Positions 17,698 to 27,326 of a DNA stretch of 64,000 nt are shown piece by piece. The translations under genes were made by a program, and so were the position numbers. Every line of letters begins with the position of its first letter. The stretch's first letter is position 1. The notes below the pieces were generated by a model. That model worked only from the letters and a program-made list of their open reading frames with translations. It was not told the origin of the DNA and ran no database searches. Source of the stretch: Candidatus Accumulibacter affinis. Its GTDB lineage: Bacteria; Pseudomonadota; Gammaproteobacteria; Burkholderiales; Rhodocyclaceae. Where the stretch lies: the NCBI GenBank assembly GCA_016713625.1, contig JADJOT010000004.1, forward strand, positions 80,016 through 144,015. The letters are read 5' to 3'.

Positions 17698-17884
17698 GGT
17701 GGTTTCCGATTGGAATCCGGTGGGAAACGAATCAGGCAGGCAGAATGCTATTATAAGCGCTTTCAATGGCATTCTGCGGGAATATCGGCCGGTCGTTAAC
17801 CCCTGTGGTGAGGGGGAGTCCCCGCGCAAGACCCCGCTTCTGCCGATCTCTGATGACGCGGCTGCAGCGGCCGCGTTCTGGTTC

Positions 17885-20800
17885 ATGCGCCTGACCAAAC
17901 TGAAACTCGCCGGCTTCAAGTCTTTCGTCGATCCGACAACGATCGCCTTGCCCGGTCAACTCGTTGGCGTGGTCGGCCCGAATGGCTGCGGCAAGTCGAA
18001 CGTGATGGACGCCGTGCGCTGGGTGCTTGGCGAATCGAAAGCCTCGGAGTTGCGGGGCGAATCGATGCAGGATGTGATTTTCAACGGTTCCGGGAGTCGC
18101 AAGCCGGTGTCGCGGGCGGCCGTCGAACTGGTTTTCGACAACTCGCTCGGGCGCCTTTCGGGGCAGTGGTCGCAGTACGCGGAACTCTCGGTGAAGCGGC
18201 TGCTGACGCGCAATGGCCAGTCCGAGTACTACATCAACAACCTGCACGTCCGCCGCAAGGACGTCACCGACCTGTTTCTCGGTACCGGCCTCGGTCCGCG
18301 CGCCTATGCAATCATCGGCCAGGGAACCATCTCGCGGATCATCGAAGCCAAACCCGACGAGCTGCGCGTCTTTCTCGAAGAGGCTGCCGGCGTCACCCGT
18401 TACAAGGAAAGGCGCAAGGAAACCGAGAACCGCCTGGCCGATACACGCGACAACCTGGCGCGGGTCGAAGACATCCGCCTCGAACTCGCCTCGCAGATGG
18501 AGCGTCTCGAAGGCCAGGCCAGCGTTGCCCGCCAGTATCGCGAGTACAGCGACGGTCTGGCGCGCAGGCAGCAGCTCCTGTGGCTGCTGCGACGCACGGA
18601 AGCGCAGACCGAGCGCGAGCGCCTGACGCGTGAGGTCGACCAGGCGAGTGTCGATCTCGAATCCCGCAACGCAACCCTGCGCGATCTCGAGGCGCGTCTC
18701 GAAGTGGCGCGCGAGGCCCATTTTGCCGCCAGCGACGGCGTCCATGCGGCACAGAGCGATCTGTTTACCGCCAATGCCGAAGTCGCACGTCTGGAAGCCG
18801 AGATCCGTCACCGTCGTGAATCGCGCCGCGAGTACGAGACGCGTCGCGCGCAGTTGACCGAGGACCGCGCACACTGGCAGGCACAGGCCGGCAAGCTGGC
18901 GGACGACGACGCATATTGGCGGGGCCTGCTGACGCTCGCCGACGAACGGGTCGAGCAGGGCCAGTTGCGCCTCGAAGTGCGCCAGGAACGCCTGCCTCTG
19001 GCCGAAGAGAGACACGCCGCCGCACTCGACGCGGTCAATCACCAGCGCGCCGGGATGGCTCAGGCCGAACAGCGTCTGCACGTCGAGCAGGCCAATCGGG
19101 GACACGCGCAACGTTCGTTGCAGATTTTCGCCAGCCGCCGGGAACGCCTGGCGGTCGAGCGTGCGGCCCTGCCAGAACCCGATGCAAGCGAGCTGGCCGA
19201 CCGGCACGAGGAACTGGCCGGGTTGCGCGAGCGCATCGCGGAGGCGCTCGCGAATCAGCAGGGCGAGCAACAGGCCTTGCCACGCCTGGAGCAGCAGCGC
19301 CGCCAGATTCTCGCCGACGTCCAGCACGCGCAGAAGGAACGTACCGAGGCGAATGCGCGGCGCAGCGCCCTTCAGCAACTGCAGCAGCGCCTGCAAGCCA
19401 ATGGCAAGCTCGACGAGTGGCTGCATCGGCACGGCTTGCAGCATGGTGAACCGCTGTGGAAAGCCATGCACGTCGAAGCCGGTTGGGAAGATGCCGTCGA
19501 AGCGGTGTTGCGCGAACGTCTGGCCGCCCTGCCGGCGGCCAGCGCCGACGCGGCGTGGAGCCGCGACCGGCCGGGCGGAAAACTGACCCTGCTGCTGCCG
19601 CTGGGCAGCGCAGACCAGCCCACGGCGCCGGCCGACGATCTGCTGCTGGCACGCATTCGCTGCGACCATCCCGAGCTGTCGGCGATCCTGGCCGACTGGC
19701 TTGGCGAGGTGCGCAGCACTCCCGATCTGGCATCCGCGCTGGCGCGCCGCACCGGGCTATCGGCGAGCGCGTGCTGCGTGACCCCCGGTGGTGACATCGT
19801 CAGGCGGCAGAGCGTGACGCTGTTTGCTCCCGACAGCGGGGAGCATGGTCTACTCGAACGTCAGCGCGAGATCGACGCGCTGGCTGCGGTGATTGGTGCG
19901 CGCGAGGAAAGGGTTGTCCAGGAGCAGGCGGCCCTCGCTGAAATCGAGCAGCGCCTGACCGACGCCCAGCAGGTCCTGCAGGACTCTCGCCAGCAACTGG
20001 GGGTTCTACAGGACCGGGCACACGCCATCCAGGTCGACACCCTGAAGCTCGCGCAGGCGCGCGAACGTTTCCGCGAGCGGCAGGCGCAGATCGACGCCAA
20101 CCTGGCCGAAATGGCTGCCGAGGAGGAAAGCGAGCGCGAGCGCCTGTTCCTTGCCGACGAGGCCATCGACGCGCAGCGTGCACAGCTCGACGAACTGCGG
20201 GCGGTCATGGACACTGCGCAGGCGCTGTTCGAGCAGACCGAACAGGCACTGCGTGACGAACGTGCGCAGGTCAACGGCGCCGAGCGGGATCTGCGCGAGG
20301 CCGAGTTCTCGCAGCGCGAGGGTCGCAACAAGTTGCAGGAACTTGCCGGCAACCGCGACCTTGCGCGTCAGCAACTCGAACGTATCGCGGAAGACCTGAC
20401 GCGCTGCGAGGAGAGCGCCAGCGCTGTGCAGGCCGAGGACCTGGAACCACGATTGCAGGAAGCGCTGGACCACCGTGTCGCCCGCGAGCACGCCCTGGCG
20501 AACGCCCGCGACGCCATGGAAGCAGCAACCAATGGCCTGCGCGCGCTCGACGAGGAGCGTCTGAAAGTCGAGCAGAGTCTCGATCCGCTGCGCGACCGGA
20601 TCAGCGAACTGAAACTCAAGGAACAGGCAGCACAGCTCAGCGTCGACCAGCTGGCGACGCAATTGATCGAAGTGAACGCCGACGAGCAGTCGCTGCTGCC
20701 CGATCTCGTGGGTGCGCGTGCGGCCAGCCTGCAGAGTTCGATCGGCTCGCTGCAACGTTCGATCGACGCGCTCGGGGCGGTCAACCTGGCAGCGCTCGAC

Positions 20801-21391
20801 GAACTCGAAGCGGCACGTGAACGCAAGGGCTATCTCGACGCCCAGTCGGCAGACCTGACGCAGGCCATGGAAACGCTGGAAAGCGCGATTCGCCGCATTG
20901 ACCGGGAAACGCGAGATCTCCTGCAGACCACCTATGACGCGGTCAACCGCAGCTTTGGCGAGCTCTTTCCGGTTCTCTTTGGCGGTGGCGAGGCGCGCTT
21001 GATCATGACCGGCGAGGAGATTCTCGATGCCGGCCTGCAGGTCATGGCACAGCCACCGGGCAAAAAGAACTCGACGATTCACCTGTTGTCTGGCGGCGAA
21101 AAGGCGCTGACGGCGATTGCGCTGGTATTCTCGATGTTTCAGCTCAATCCCGCGCCTTTCTGTCTGCTTGACGAGGTGGATGCGCCGCTTGACGATACCA
21201 ATACCGAACGTTTCTGCTCGATGGTGCGGCGCATGTCCACCCATACGCAGTTTCTGTTCATCAGCCATAACAAGATCACGATGGAGATGGCGCAACAGCT
21301 CGTCGGGGTAACCATGCAGGAATCCGGCGTCTCGCGCATCGTTGAAGTCGATATGGAAGAGGCGCTGCGCTTGCGCGAGCAAATCGTTTAG
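17885..21391 (+). CDS. smc: chromosome segregation ATPase SMC
   Basis: 1168 residues starting MRLTKLKLAGFKSFVD. Walker A is VGPNGCGKSN near residue 30, the ABC signature is HLLSGGEKALTAIAL and Walker B is FCLLDEVDAPLDD near the C-terminus. Two long coiled coils flank a hinge around residues 500-660. SMC with its kleisin partners loads on DNA and organises the chromosome. The ATG at 17885 fits the family; the upstream open extension overlaps the divergent queF and is not SMC-like. zipA follows after 8 bp, forming smc-zipA-ligA. Confidence 0.97.
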   Translation: MRLTKLKLAGFKSFVDPTTIALPGQLVGVVGPNGCGKSNVMDAVRWVLGESKASELRGESMQDVIFNGSGSRKPVSRAAVELVFDNSLGRLSGQWSQYAELSVKRLLTRNGQSEYYINNLHVRRKDVTDLFLGTGLGPRAYAIIGQGTISRIIEAKPDELRVFLEEAAGVTRYKERRKETENRLADTRDNLARVEDIRLELASQMERLEGQASVARQYREYSDGLARRQQLLWLLRRTEAQTERERLTREVDQASVDLESRNATLRDLEARLEVAREAHFAASDGVHAAQSDLFTANAEVARLEAEIRHRRESRREYETRRAQLTEDRAHWQAQAGKLADDDAYWRGLLTLADERVEQGQLRLEVRQERLPLAEERHAAALDAVNHQRAGMAQAEQRLHVEQANRGHAQRSLQIFASRRERLAVERAALPEPDASELADRHEELAGLRERIAEALANQQGEQQALPRLEQQRRQILADVQHAQKERTEANARRSALQQLQQRLQANGKLDEWLHRHGLQHGEPLWKAMHVEAGWEDAVEAVLRERLAALPAASADAAWSRDRPGGKLTLLLPLGSADQPTAPADDLLLARIRCDHPELSAILADWLGEVRSTPDLASALARRTGLSASACCVTPGGDIVRRQSVTLFAPDSGEHGLLERQREIDALAAVIGAREERVVQEQAALAEIEQRLTDAQQVLQDSRQQLGVLQDRAHAIQVDTLKLAQARERFRERQAQIDANLAEMAAEEESERERLFLADEAIDAQRAQLDELRAVMDTAQALFEQTEQALRDERAQVNGAERDLREAEFSQREGRNKLQELAGNRDLARQQLERIAEDLTRCEESASAVQAEDLEPRLQEALDHRVAREHALANARDAMEAATNGLRALDEERLKVEQSLDPLRDRISELKLKEQAAQLSVDQLATQLIEVNADEQSLLPDLVGARAASLQSSIGSLQRSIDALGAVNLAALDELEAARERKGYLDAQSADLTQAMETLESAIRRIDRETRDLLQTTYDAVNRSFGELFPVLFGGGEARLIMTGEEILDAGLQVMAQPPGKKNSTIHLLSGGEKALTAIALVFSMFQLNPAPFCLLDEVDAPLDDTNTERFCSMVRRMSTHTQFLFISHNKITMEMAQQLVGVTMQESGVSRIVEVDMEEALRLREQIV

Positions 21392-21399
21392 GAGTAGAC

Positions 21400-22686
21400 A
21401 TGACCGACTTGCAGATGGGTATGATTGGCCTCGGTGGTGCCGCGGTGTTTGCCGTGCTGGCCTACAACAAATGGCAGGAGCACAAGCACCGCAAGCTTGC
21501 CGAGGCGTTGTTGAGCGCTCGCCAGGCCGATGTTCTGCTGGATGAGTCGGCGCTCGATGGAATGAGGGCGGAGTCGTCGGGCGATGCCGCCGCGGCGGTC
21601 GACGACGCTCAGGCGCGTGCGGCGCTGGCGGGTGCACCCGACCGTGCCGACCAGGGGCGGCTCGAACCGCTACTGCGGCCCGACCCCGATGCGCACGCGG
21701 CGGTGCCGGAACATCATGCTGCGTCTGACGTGCGCGACAACGCCAGCATCCCCGCATTTCTCCTGGCCGGCGAACGATCGGCGCGGCTTGCCAGCGAGCC
21801 ATCGGCAGCGCGGCCGGTGCACCCGGACGAACAGGGAGCGAATGTGCGGGAACTCGCGGTGCCGTCTTACCTGCTCTCTCCGACCATCGATTACATCGCC
21901 GCGATCGAGATCTCCGAGCCGGCAGGGGCCTATCAGATCTGCGAAGCGCAACGTGCGCCGCTGGCACGGCTGGCCAAGCCCGTGCATTGGATCGGTTTCA
22001 ACGAACAGGCGCATGAGTGGGAGCCGATCATCGAGGACAGCGATCGCGATTACCGGCACATCCGCGTCGGTCTGCAACTCGTCGACCGCCGCGGTCCGGT
22101 GCGCGACAGTGATCTGTCGATCTTTCACCTCGCCATGCAGGACCTGGCGACCGAGCTGATGGGCTTTGCCGAGTTGCCGCTACGCGAACCGGCTTTGCAA
22201 CTGGCCGCGCAGCTGGACGAGTTCTGCGCCGGTATCGACATCCAGATCGGTATCAACGTGATCAGCCAGGGGCAGGTTTTTCCGGGGACCAAGTTGCGTG
22301 CCCTGGCCGAATCGGCGGGGCTGACGATCGACGATGAAGGCCGTTTTGCGCGTTGTGACGATGACGGAAAGGTGCTCTACCTGCTGACCAACCAGGAATC
22401 GCAGAGTTTTGCGGCCGCGTCGATGCGCACCATGAGTACGCACGGCGTGACCTTCCTGCTCGACGTTCCGCGGGTTGCCAATGGCGATCGGGTGTTGACC
22501 CAGATGGTCGAACTGGCGCGGCGTTTTGCCGACGCGCTGCACGGCGCGCTGGTCGACGACAACCGGCGTCCATTGTCGGATAGCGCAATCGAGCCGATCC
22601 GCCGGCAGGTGGTACAGTACCAGACGGCAATGGCGACCCGCCAGGTGCCGGCCGGCGGCGTCCTGGCGCTGCGTCTGTTCTCCTGA
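21400..22686 (+). CDS. zipA: ZipA-type cell division protein
   Basis: The 428-residue protein starts with one membrane segment (MGMIGLGGAAVFAVLAYNKW), followed by a variable, Ala/Asp-rich linker to about residue 150 and a C-terminal ZipA FtsZ-binding domain (DLSIFHLAMQDLATELMGFAEL; GINVISQGQVFPGTKLRALAES). ZipA anchors FtsZ at the septum. GGAG precedes the start. The position between smc and ligA is the same order seen in many proteobacteria and supports the call despite low conservation of the linker. Confidence 0.92.
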   Translation: MTDLQMGMIGLGGAAVFAVLAYNKWQEHKHRKLAEALLSARQADVLLDESALDGMRAESSGDAAAAVDDAQARAALAGAPDRADQGRLEPLLRPDPDAHAAVPEHHAASDVRDNASIPAFLLAGERSARLASEPSAARPVHPDEQGANVRELAVPSYLLSPTIDYIAAIEISEPAGAYQICEAQRAPLARLAKPVHWIGFNEQAHEWEPIIEDSDRDYRHIRVGLQLVDRRGPVRDSDLSIFHLAMQDLATELMGFAELPLREPALQLAAQLDEFCAGIDIQIGINVISQGQVFPGTKLRALAESAGLTIDDEGRFARCDDDGKVLYLLTNQESQSFAAASMRTMSTHGVTFLLDVPRVANGDRVLTQMVELARRFADALHGALVDDNRRPLSDSAIEPIRRQVVQYQTAMATRQVPAGGVLALRLFS

Positions 22687-22697
22687 AGCAATCGCCC

Positions 22698-24728
22698 ATG
22701 ACTGTCAGCGAGCACGCCCGCGCCTTGCGGGCCGAGATCGAGAAGCACAACTACCAGTATTACGTGCTCGATGCGCCGTTGCTCAGCGATGCCGAGTACG
22801 ACCGCCTGTTCCGCGAGTTGCAGGCGCTGGAGGCAGAACACCCGCAACTGGTGAGCAGCGACTCGCCGACCCAAAGGGTGGGCGCGGCGCCGCTGCCCGA
22901 GTTCGTTGCGGTGGCGCACGCGACGCCCATGTTGTCGCTGAACAATGCCTTTGCCGACGCCGAGGTGGCGGCTTTTGACCGCCGCGTCCACGAGGGGCTG
23001 GCCCTGGACGAAGGGGTCGACGAAGCGGACTATTCGGCCGAACCCAAGTTTGACGGTCTCGCCGTCAGCCTGACCTACGAAAACGGTATCCTGGTTCGCG
23101 GCGCGACGCGCGGCGACGGGTCTACCGGCGAAGACGTGACCGTCAATCTGCGCACCCTGCGCAGCATTCCGCTGCGCCTGCAGGGCAGCGGCTGGCCGAC
23201 GCTGCTCGAAGTGCGCGGCGAGGTACTGCTGTGGCGCAGCGATTTCGAAAAACTGAACTCGCGCCAGCGCGAACAGGGCGAGAAAGAGTTCGTCAATCCG
23301 CGCAATGCCGCCGCCGGCAGCCTGCGCCAGCTCGACCCACGCGTCACGGCGACGCGGCCGTTGCGCTTCTTTGCCTACGGCATCGGTGGCGCTGCTGGCG
23401 CCGGCTTGCCGGCGACCCACTCGGCCCTGCTCGATCGGCTTGGCGAATGGGGTTTTCCGGTTGCCGCGGAGCGGCGGCGGGTCAGCGGCCTCGGCGGCCT
23501 GCTCGGCTACTACGCCGAGATTGGCCAGCGGCGCGCGTCGCTGCCTTACGCGATCGATGGCGTGGTCTACAAGGTCGACGATCTGGCGGCACAGGAACGC
23601 CTTGGTTTCGTATCGCGAGCGCCGCGTTTCGCGATTGCCCACAAGTTTCCCGCCGAAGAGGCGGTCACCGAACTGCTGGACATTTCGATCCAGGTCGGCC
23701 GTACCGGCGCGCTAACACCGGTGGCGCGGCTGCTGCCGGTTTTCGTCGGGGGCGTGACGGTGACCAACGCCACCCTGCACAACGAGGATGAAATCCGGCG
23801 CAAGGACCTGCGTATCGGCGATCGCGTCATCGTTCGCCGGGCCGGCGATGTGATTCCCGAAGTTGTTCGGGCGTTGTCGGGACAGCGGCCAGCCACGGCG
23901 CGCGAATTCCACATGCCGACGAGCTGTCCGGTCTGCGCTTCGCACATTGTCCGCAATGCGGACGAGGCGGTGGCGCGTTGCAGTGGCGGCCTGTACTGCC
24001 CGGCGCAGCGCAAGCAGGCGCTGCTGCATTTCGCGTCGCGGCGGGCGATGGATATCGAAGGCCTGGGTGACAAGCTCGTCGAGCAACTGGTCGATGGCGC
24101 CGTCGTGCGCACCCCGGCCGATCTGTATCGCCTGGGGCTGTCGGCTCTGGCCAGTCTCGAACGGATGGCCGAGAAATCGGCGGGCAATCTCCTGGCGGCG
24201 ATCGAGCAGAGCAAGCAGACCACCCTGGAACGTTTCATTTACGCATTGGGAATCCGCAACGTCGGCGTAGCCACGGCCAGGGATCTGGCGCGCCATTTCG
24301 GCAGTCTCGACCGCCTGCTCGCTGCCGACGCCGGACAGTTGCTGCAGGTGCCGGACGTCGGTCCGATTGTCGCGCAATCGATCTGCCAGTTCTGCAGCGA
24401 ACCGCACAACCTCGAAGTGATCGAACAGTTGCGTGCCGCCGGGGTGGTGTGGCGCGAGGGCGAGGCGCTGCTACCCGCCGGCGGTACGCTGGCCGGCAAG
24501 CTATTGGTGTTGACGGGAAGCTTGCCGACACTGACTCGCGACGTCGCCAAGGCAATCATCGAAGCGGCCGGCGGCAAGGTCAGCAGCGCGGTGTCGAAAA
24601 AGACCGATTTCGTCGTCGCCGGTAGCGAAGCGGGCAGCAAGCTCGACAAAGCACAGCTTCTGGGGGTCACGGTGATTGACGAGGAGCGCTTGCTGGCTCT
24701 GGTGAACACGCCGCCGCCGGCACCATGA
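22698..24728 (+). CDS. ligA: NAD-dependent DNA ligase
   Basis: 676 residues with all LigA domains: Ia NAD-binding (YDRLFRELQALE), the adenylation lysine in AEPKFDGLAVS (about residue 116), the OB fold, a four-cysteine zinc finger (CPVCASH...CSGGLYCPAQ), the helix-hairpin-helix region and a C-terminal BRCT domain (LAGKLLVLTGSL...KKTDFVVAGSEAGSKLDKA). It seals nicks during replication and repair. It starts 11 bp after zipA and is probably in the same operon. Confidence 0.97.
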   Translation: MTVSEHARALRAEIEKHNYQYYVLDAPLLSDAEYDRLFRELQALEAEHPQLVSSDSPTQRVGAAPLPEFVAVAHATPMLSLNNAFADAEVAAFDRRVHEGLALDEGVDEADYSAEPKFDGLAVSLTYENGILVRGATRGDGSTGEDVTVNLRTLRSIPLRLQGSGWPTLLEVRGEVLLWRSDFEKLNSRQREQGEKEFVNPRNAAAGSLRQLDPRVTATRPLRFFAYGIGGAAGAGLPATHSALLDRLGEWGFPVAAERRRVSGLGGLLGYYAEIGQRRASLPYAIDGVVYKVDDLAAQERLGFVSRAPRFAIAHKFPAEEAVTELLDISIQVGRTGALTPVARLLPVFVGGVTVTNATLHNEDEIRRKDLRIGDRVIVRRAGDVIPEVVRALSGQRPATAREFHMPTSCPVCASHIVRNADEAVARCSGGLYCPAQRKQALLHFASRRAMDIEGLGDKLVEQLVDGAVVRTPADLYRLGLSALASLERMAEKSAGNLLAAIEQSKQTTLERFIYALGIRNVGVATARDLARHFGSLDRLLAADAGQLLQVPDVGPIVAQSICQFCSEPHNLEVIEQLRAAGVVWREGEALLPAGGTLAGKLLVLTGSLPTLTRDVAKAIIEAAGGKVSSAVSKKTDFVVAGSEAGSKLDKAQLLGVTVIDEERLLALVNTPPPAP

Positions 24729-24810
24729 ACTACCACCGGCAAGCGATCGCGCGGCGCCGTTCCGGCACCCAGCAGGTCTTTTCTCAACCTCCAGTAAGGC
24801 AGGAACGCCC

Positions 24811-25359
24811 ATGATCGATGCGCAGCAGGCCATGACCATTCTGGCTTCCTCCGACATCATCCACTCGGCCGACAGCGTCGCTGCTGCTGTCCAGCGCGTC
24901 GCGCGCGAGATCACCGAGCGGCTGCGCGACTGCCATCCGGTGTTGCTGTGCGTACTCAACGGTGGCGTGCCGTTCGCCGGCCAGTTGATGACGCAGCTGA
25001 CCTTCCCGCTCGATTTCGACTATGTGCATGTCAGTCGCTACGGCCAGGCCAGTAGCGGCGGCACGCTGTCCTGGCGCGTCGAGCCGACGATCGCCTTGCA
25101 CGGGAGAACGGTGCTGGTGGTCGACGACATCCTCGACGAAGGAGTGACGCTGGTGGCGATTCGCGACCGCTTGCACGAGCTGGGGGCCGCCGCCTGTTAT
25201 ACGGCGGTGGTGGCCGACAAGCTGAACGGCAGGCGCAAGCCGATTCAGGCCGATTTTGTCGCGCTGACGGTTCCTGATCGCTTTGTTTTCGGTTATGGCA
25301 TGGATGTTCGCGGGGCCTGGCGAAACCTGCCGGCCATTTACGCCACGCGGGAGGATTGA
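24811..25359 (+). CDS. hypoxanthine-guanine phosphoribosyltransferase
   Basis: 182 residues with the type I PRTase PRPP loop TVLVVDDILDEGVTL (about residue 99) and the upstream flexible-loop region FDYVHVSRYGQ. It converts hypoxanthine or guanine plus PRPP to IMP or GMP. The stop lies directly before the ATG of the methylthioinosine phosphorylase gene at 25361, which releases hypoxanthine. The pair therefore forms a compact salvage route for the nucleobase of polyamine or quorum-signal by-products. Substrate preference is inferred from family and neighbour. Confidence 0.88.
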   Translation: MIDAQQAMTILASSDIIHSADSVAAAVQRVAREITERLRDCHPVLLCVLNGGVPFAGQLMTQLTFPLDFDYVHVSRYGQASSGGTLSWRVEPTIALHGRTVLVVDDILDEGVTLVAIRDRLHELGAAACYTAVVADKLNGRRKPIQADFVALTVPDRFVFGYGMDVRGAWRNLPAIYATRED

Positions 25360-25360
25360 G

Positions 25361-26104
25361 ATGCTGGCGATCATCGGTGGCAGTGGCCTGACTCGCTTGG
25401 CCACCCTCGAACTGCTCGAACGTAAGCGGCTGACTACCCCGTACGGCGAGCCCTCGGCGGCGTTGAGTATGGGTCGCCTCGGCGGCCGGCCGGTGGCGTT
25501 TCTGGCGCGGCACGGCGACGAACACACGCTTGCGCCGCATCGCGTGAATTATCGGGCGAACCTCTGGGCGTTGCGGGAATGCGCGGCGACCGCCATCGTT
25601 GCCGTAGCGGCGGTCGGCGGCATCCGTTCCGACCTGCGGCCTGGCGACCTGGTGATCCCGCACCAGATCATCGACTACACCTGGGGTCGGCATTCGACCT
25701 ACCACGAAGGACCGGACAGCGTGGTCACGCATGTCGACTTCACCGAGCCCTATGATCCGCAGCTGCGCCGGCAGATCGGCGACGCGGCGGCAGCGCTGGG
25801 CATGCGGGTCAGCGATGCCGCGGTCTATGCCGCAACGCAGGGACCACGCCTGGAAACCGCCGCCGAGATCAACCGGCTCGAACGCGATGGCGCCGACGTC
25901 GTCGGCATGACCGGCATGCCGGAAGCAGTTCTGGCGCGCGAGCTCGGGCTACCCTATGCGGCGATCAACGTCATCGCCAACCACGCCGCAGGACGCGGTG
26001 ACAGTCGCCAGCGAGTCAGCATGGAGGCCATCCACGCTGTTCTTGAGGGGGCCATGCAGCAGGTAGCTGCGATCATCGAGAGGATGTTGAAGAGCCATGA
26101 TTAG
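25361..26104 (+). CDS. S-methyl-5'-thioinosine phosphorylase (MTAP/MTIP family)
   Basis: 247 residues beginning MLAIIGGSGLTRLATLE after a GGGAGG ribosome-binding site. Family motifs include the phosphate-binding GGSG, FLARHGDEH, ATQGPRLETAAEI and DVVGMTGMPEAVLARELG. Enzymes of this family cleave methylthioadenosine or methylthioinosine by phosphorolysis. The MTIP variant releases hypoxanthine, and the adjacent HPRT gene supports that reading. The sequence alone does not exclude the adenosine-specific variant. It overlaps def by 8 bp. Confidence 0.88.
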   Translation: MLAIIGGSGLTRLATLELLERKRLTTPYGEPSAALSMGRLGGRPVAFLARHGDEHTLAPHRVNYRANLWALRECAATAIVAVAAVGGIRSDLRPGDLVIPHQIIDYTWGRHSTYHEGPDSVVTHVDFTEPYDPQLRRQIGDAAAALGMRVSDAAVYAATQGPRLETAAEINRLERDGADVVGMTGMPEAVLARELGLPYAAINVIANHAAGRGDSRQRVSMEAIHAVLEGAMQQVAAIIERMLKSHD

Positions 26105-26630
26105 GCCAGTTCTCCGGATGGGCGACCCGCGCCTGTGGCAGACCGCCAGGCCGGTACAGCAGTTCCATACCGCACAGCTGCACGCGCTGATCGCGGATCT
26201 CGACGAGACCATGCGCCACCTCGACGGCGCCGGACTGGCCGCGCCACAGATCGGCGTTGACCTGCGAGTGGTGATTTTCGGGGTCGATGACAATCCGCGT
26301 TATCCTGACGCCGAGCAGGTGCCCCGGACGGTGCTGATCAATCCGCTACTGACGCCACTCTCCCCGGCGATCGAGGAAGGCTGGGAGGGTTGTCTCTCGG
26401 TGCCGGGTCTGCGCGGCTGGGTGCCGCGCTGGAGCCGGCTGCGCTACACCGGCTTCGACGCTTTCGGCCGCGCCATCGACCGGCGCGTCGACGGCTTTCA
26501 CGCGCGTGTCGTGCAGCACGAATGTGACCACCTCGACGGCATCCTCTATCCGATGCGGATCAGCGACTTCAGGCGCTTTGGTTTCGTCGAAGAGCTGTTT
26601 CCGGACGGCAACGCCGGTGCGGCGGAGTAG
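26097..26630 (+). CDS. def: peptide deformylase
   Basis: 177 residues with the three deformylase motifs: GAGLAAPQIG, EGCLSVPG and QHECDHLDG, whose cysteine and two histidines bind the metal. It removes the formyl group from nascent proteins. Compared with the main Def it has an extended tail after HECDHL (SDFRRFGFVEELFPDG) and probably is a second copy; no fmt is adjacent. The start overlaps the preceding gene, indicating coupling. Confidence 0.93.
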   Translation: MIRPVLRMGDPRLWQTARPVQQFHTAQLHALIADLDETMRHLDGAGLAAPQIGVDLRVVIFGVDDNPRYPDAEQVPRTVLINPLLTPLSPAIEEGWEGCLSVPGLRGWVPRWSRLRYTGFDAFGRAIDRRVDGFHARVVQHECDHLDGILYPMRISDFRRFGFVEELFPDGNAGAAE

Positions 26631-26716
26631 TCGGCTCCCGGGTCGGCTCCCGGGTCAGCGCCAGAGGCGCGCGTTGGCAGAGCCGTGGTGATGGATCTTT
26701 GGTGAGGAAGACAGCT

Positions 26717-27205
26717 GTGGCAGCGCGATACCGGATTCTCTTTGTCTGCATGGGTAATATCTGCCGTTCGCCGATTGCCGAAGCGGTGACCCGCACGCTC
26801 GCACAGCGCCTGGATCCGGCGGCGCTCCTCGATTTCGACTCGGCAGGGACGCATGGTCACTTCCACGCTGGCGAGGCGCCGGATGCGCGCGCCAGGCGCG
26901 TAGCTCTCAGGCGCGGTTACGATGTCTTCAGACATCGCGCCCGCTCGGTGATCGACGCCGATTTCGCTCGCTTTGACCGCATTCTGGCGATGGACGAGGC
27001 CAACCTCTCTGGATTGCAGCGCTGGTGCCCGGAAGAACACCGGTCGAAGCTCGGGCTGTTTCTCGACTACGCGCCAGGCCTCGGCATCTCAGAGATTCCC
27101 GACCCCTACTACGGCGCCGAATCGGGCTTCGACCGGGTCGTCGATCTCTGCGAACTCGCCGCCAAGGGCCTGCTGGCCGACCTTGCTGGCCAAGGCTTGG
27201 AGTAG
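26717..27205 (+). CDS. low-molecular-weight protein-tyrosine phosphatase
   Basis: The P-loop FVCMGNICRSPIAEA (C-x5-R) opens the protein and the general acid lies in IPDPYYGAESGF. I choose the GTG at 26717 because GAGGAAG lies six bases upstream and the predicted N-terminus (MAARYRILFV) matches the family; upstream TTG/GTG codons in frame are less likely. Such enzymes dephosphorylate protein tyrosines (often in exopolysaccharide control) or small phosphoesters. Two direct copies of TCGGCTCCCGGG lie in the upstream gap (26632-26655). Confidence 0.9.
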   Translation: MAARYRILFVCMGNICRSPIAEAVTRTLAQRLDPAALLDFDSAGTHGHFHAGEAPDARARRVALRRGYDVFRHRARSVIDADFARFDRILAMDEANLSGLQRWCPEEHRSKLGLFLDYAPGLGISEIPDPYYGAESGFDRVVDLCELAAKGLLADLAGQGLE

Positions 27206-27326
27206 GCAGGCGATCGCCAGCCGGCAAGCGTCGCGCGCCGGCTGGCCCGCGCGCGGTTTGCGGCAATCAGACTACTGCTTCGTCCGAGGCCTCCGACGGC
27301 AGGGCTTCCATTGTAAAATTGCCACG

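Noticed and set aside
17732..19669. 645-codon minus-strand open frame opposite smc
   Set aside because: Mirror of the SMC coiled-coil coding sequence; no independent RBS or motif.
20006..21967. 653-codon minus-strand open frame opposite smc/zipA
   Set aside because: Spans two convincing genes on the other strand and has arginine-rich shadow composition.
27217..27243. CAGCCGGC/GCCGGCTG inverted repeat upstream of yhhQ as a preQ1 riboswitch or terminator
   Set aside because: No preQ1 aptamer features such as the A-rich tail and conserved CTA, and no T-run; at most a plain hairpin.
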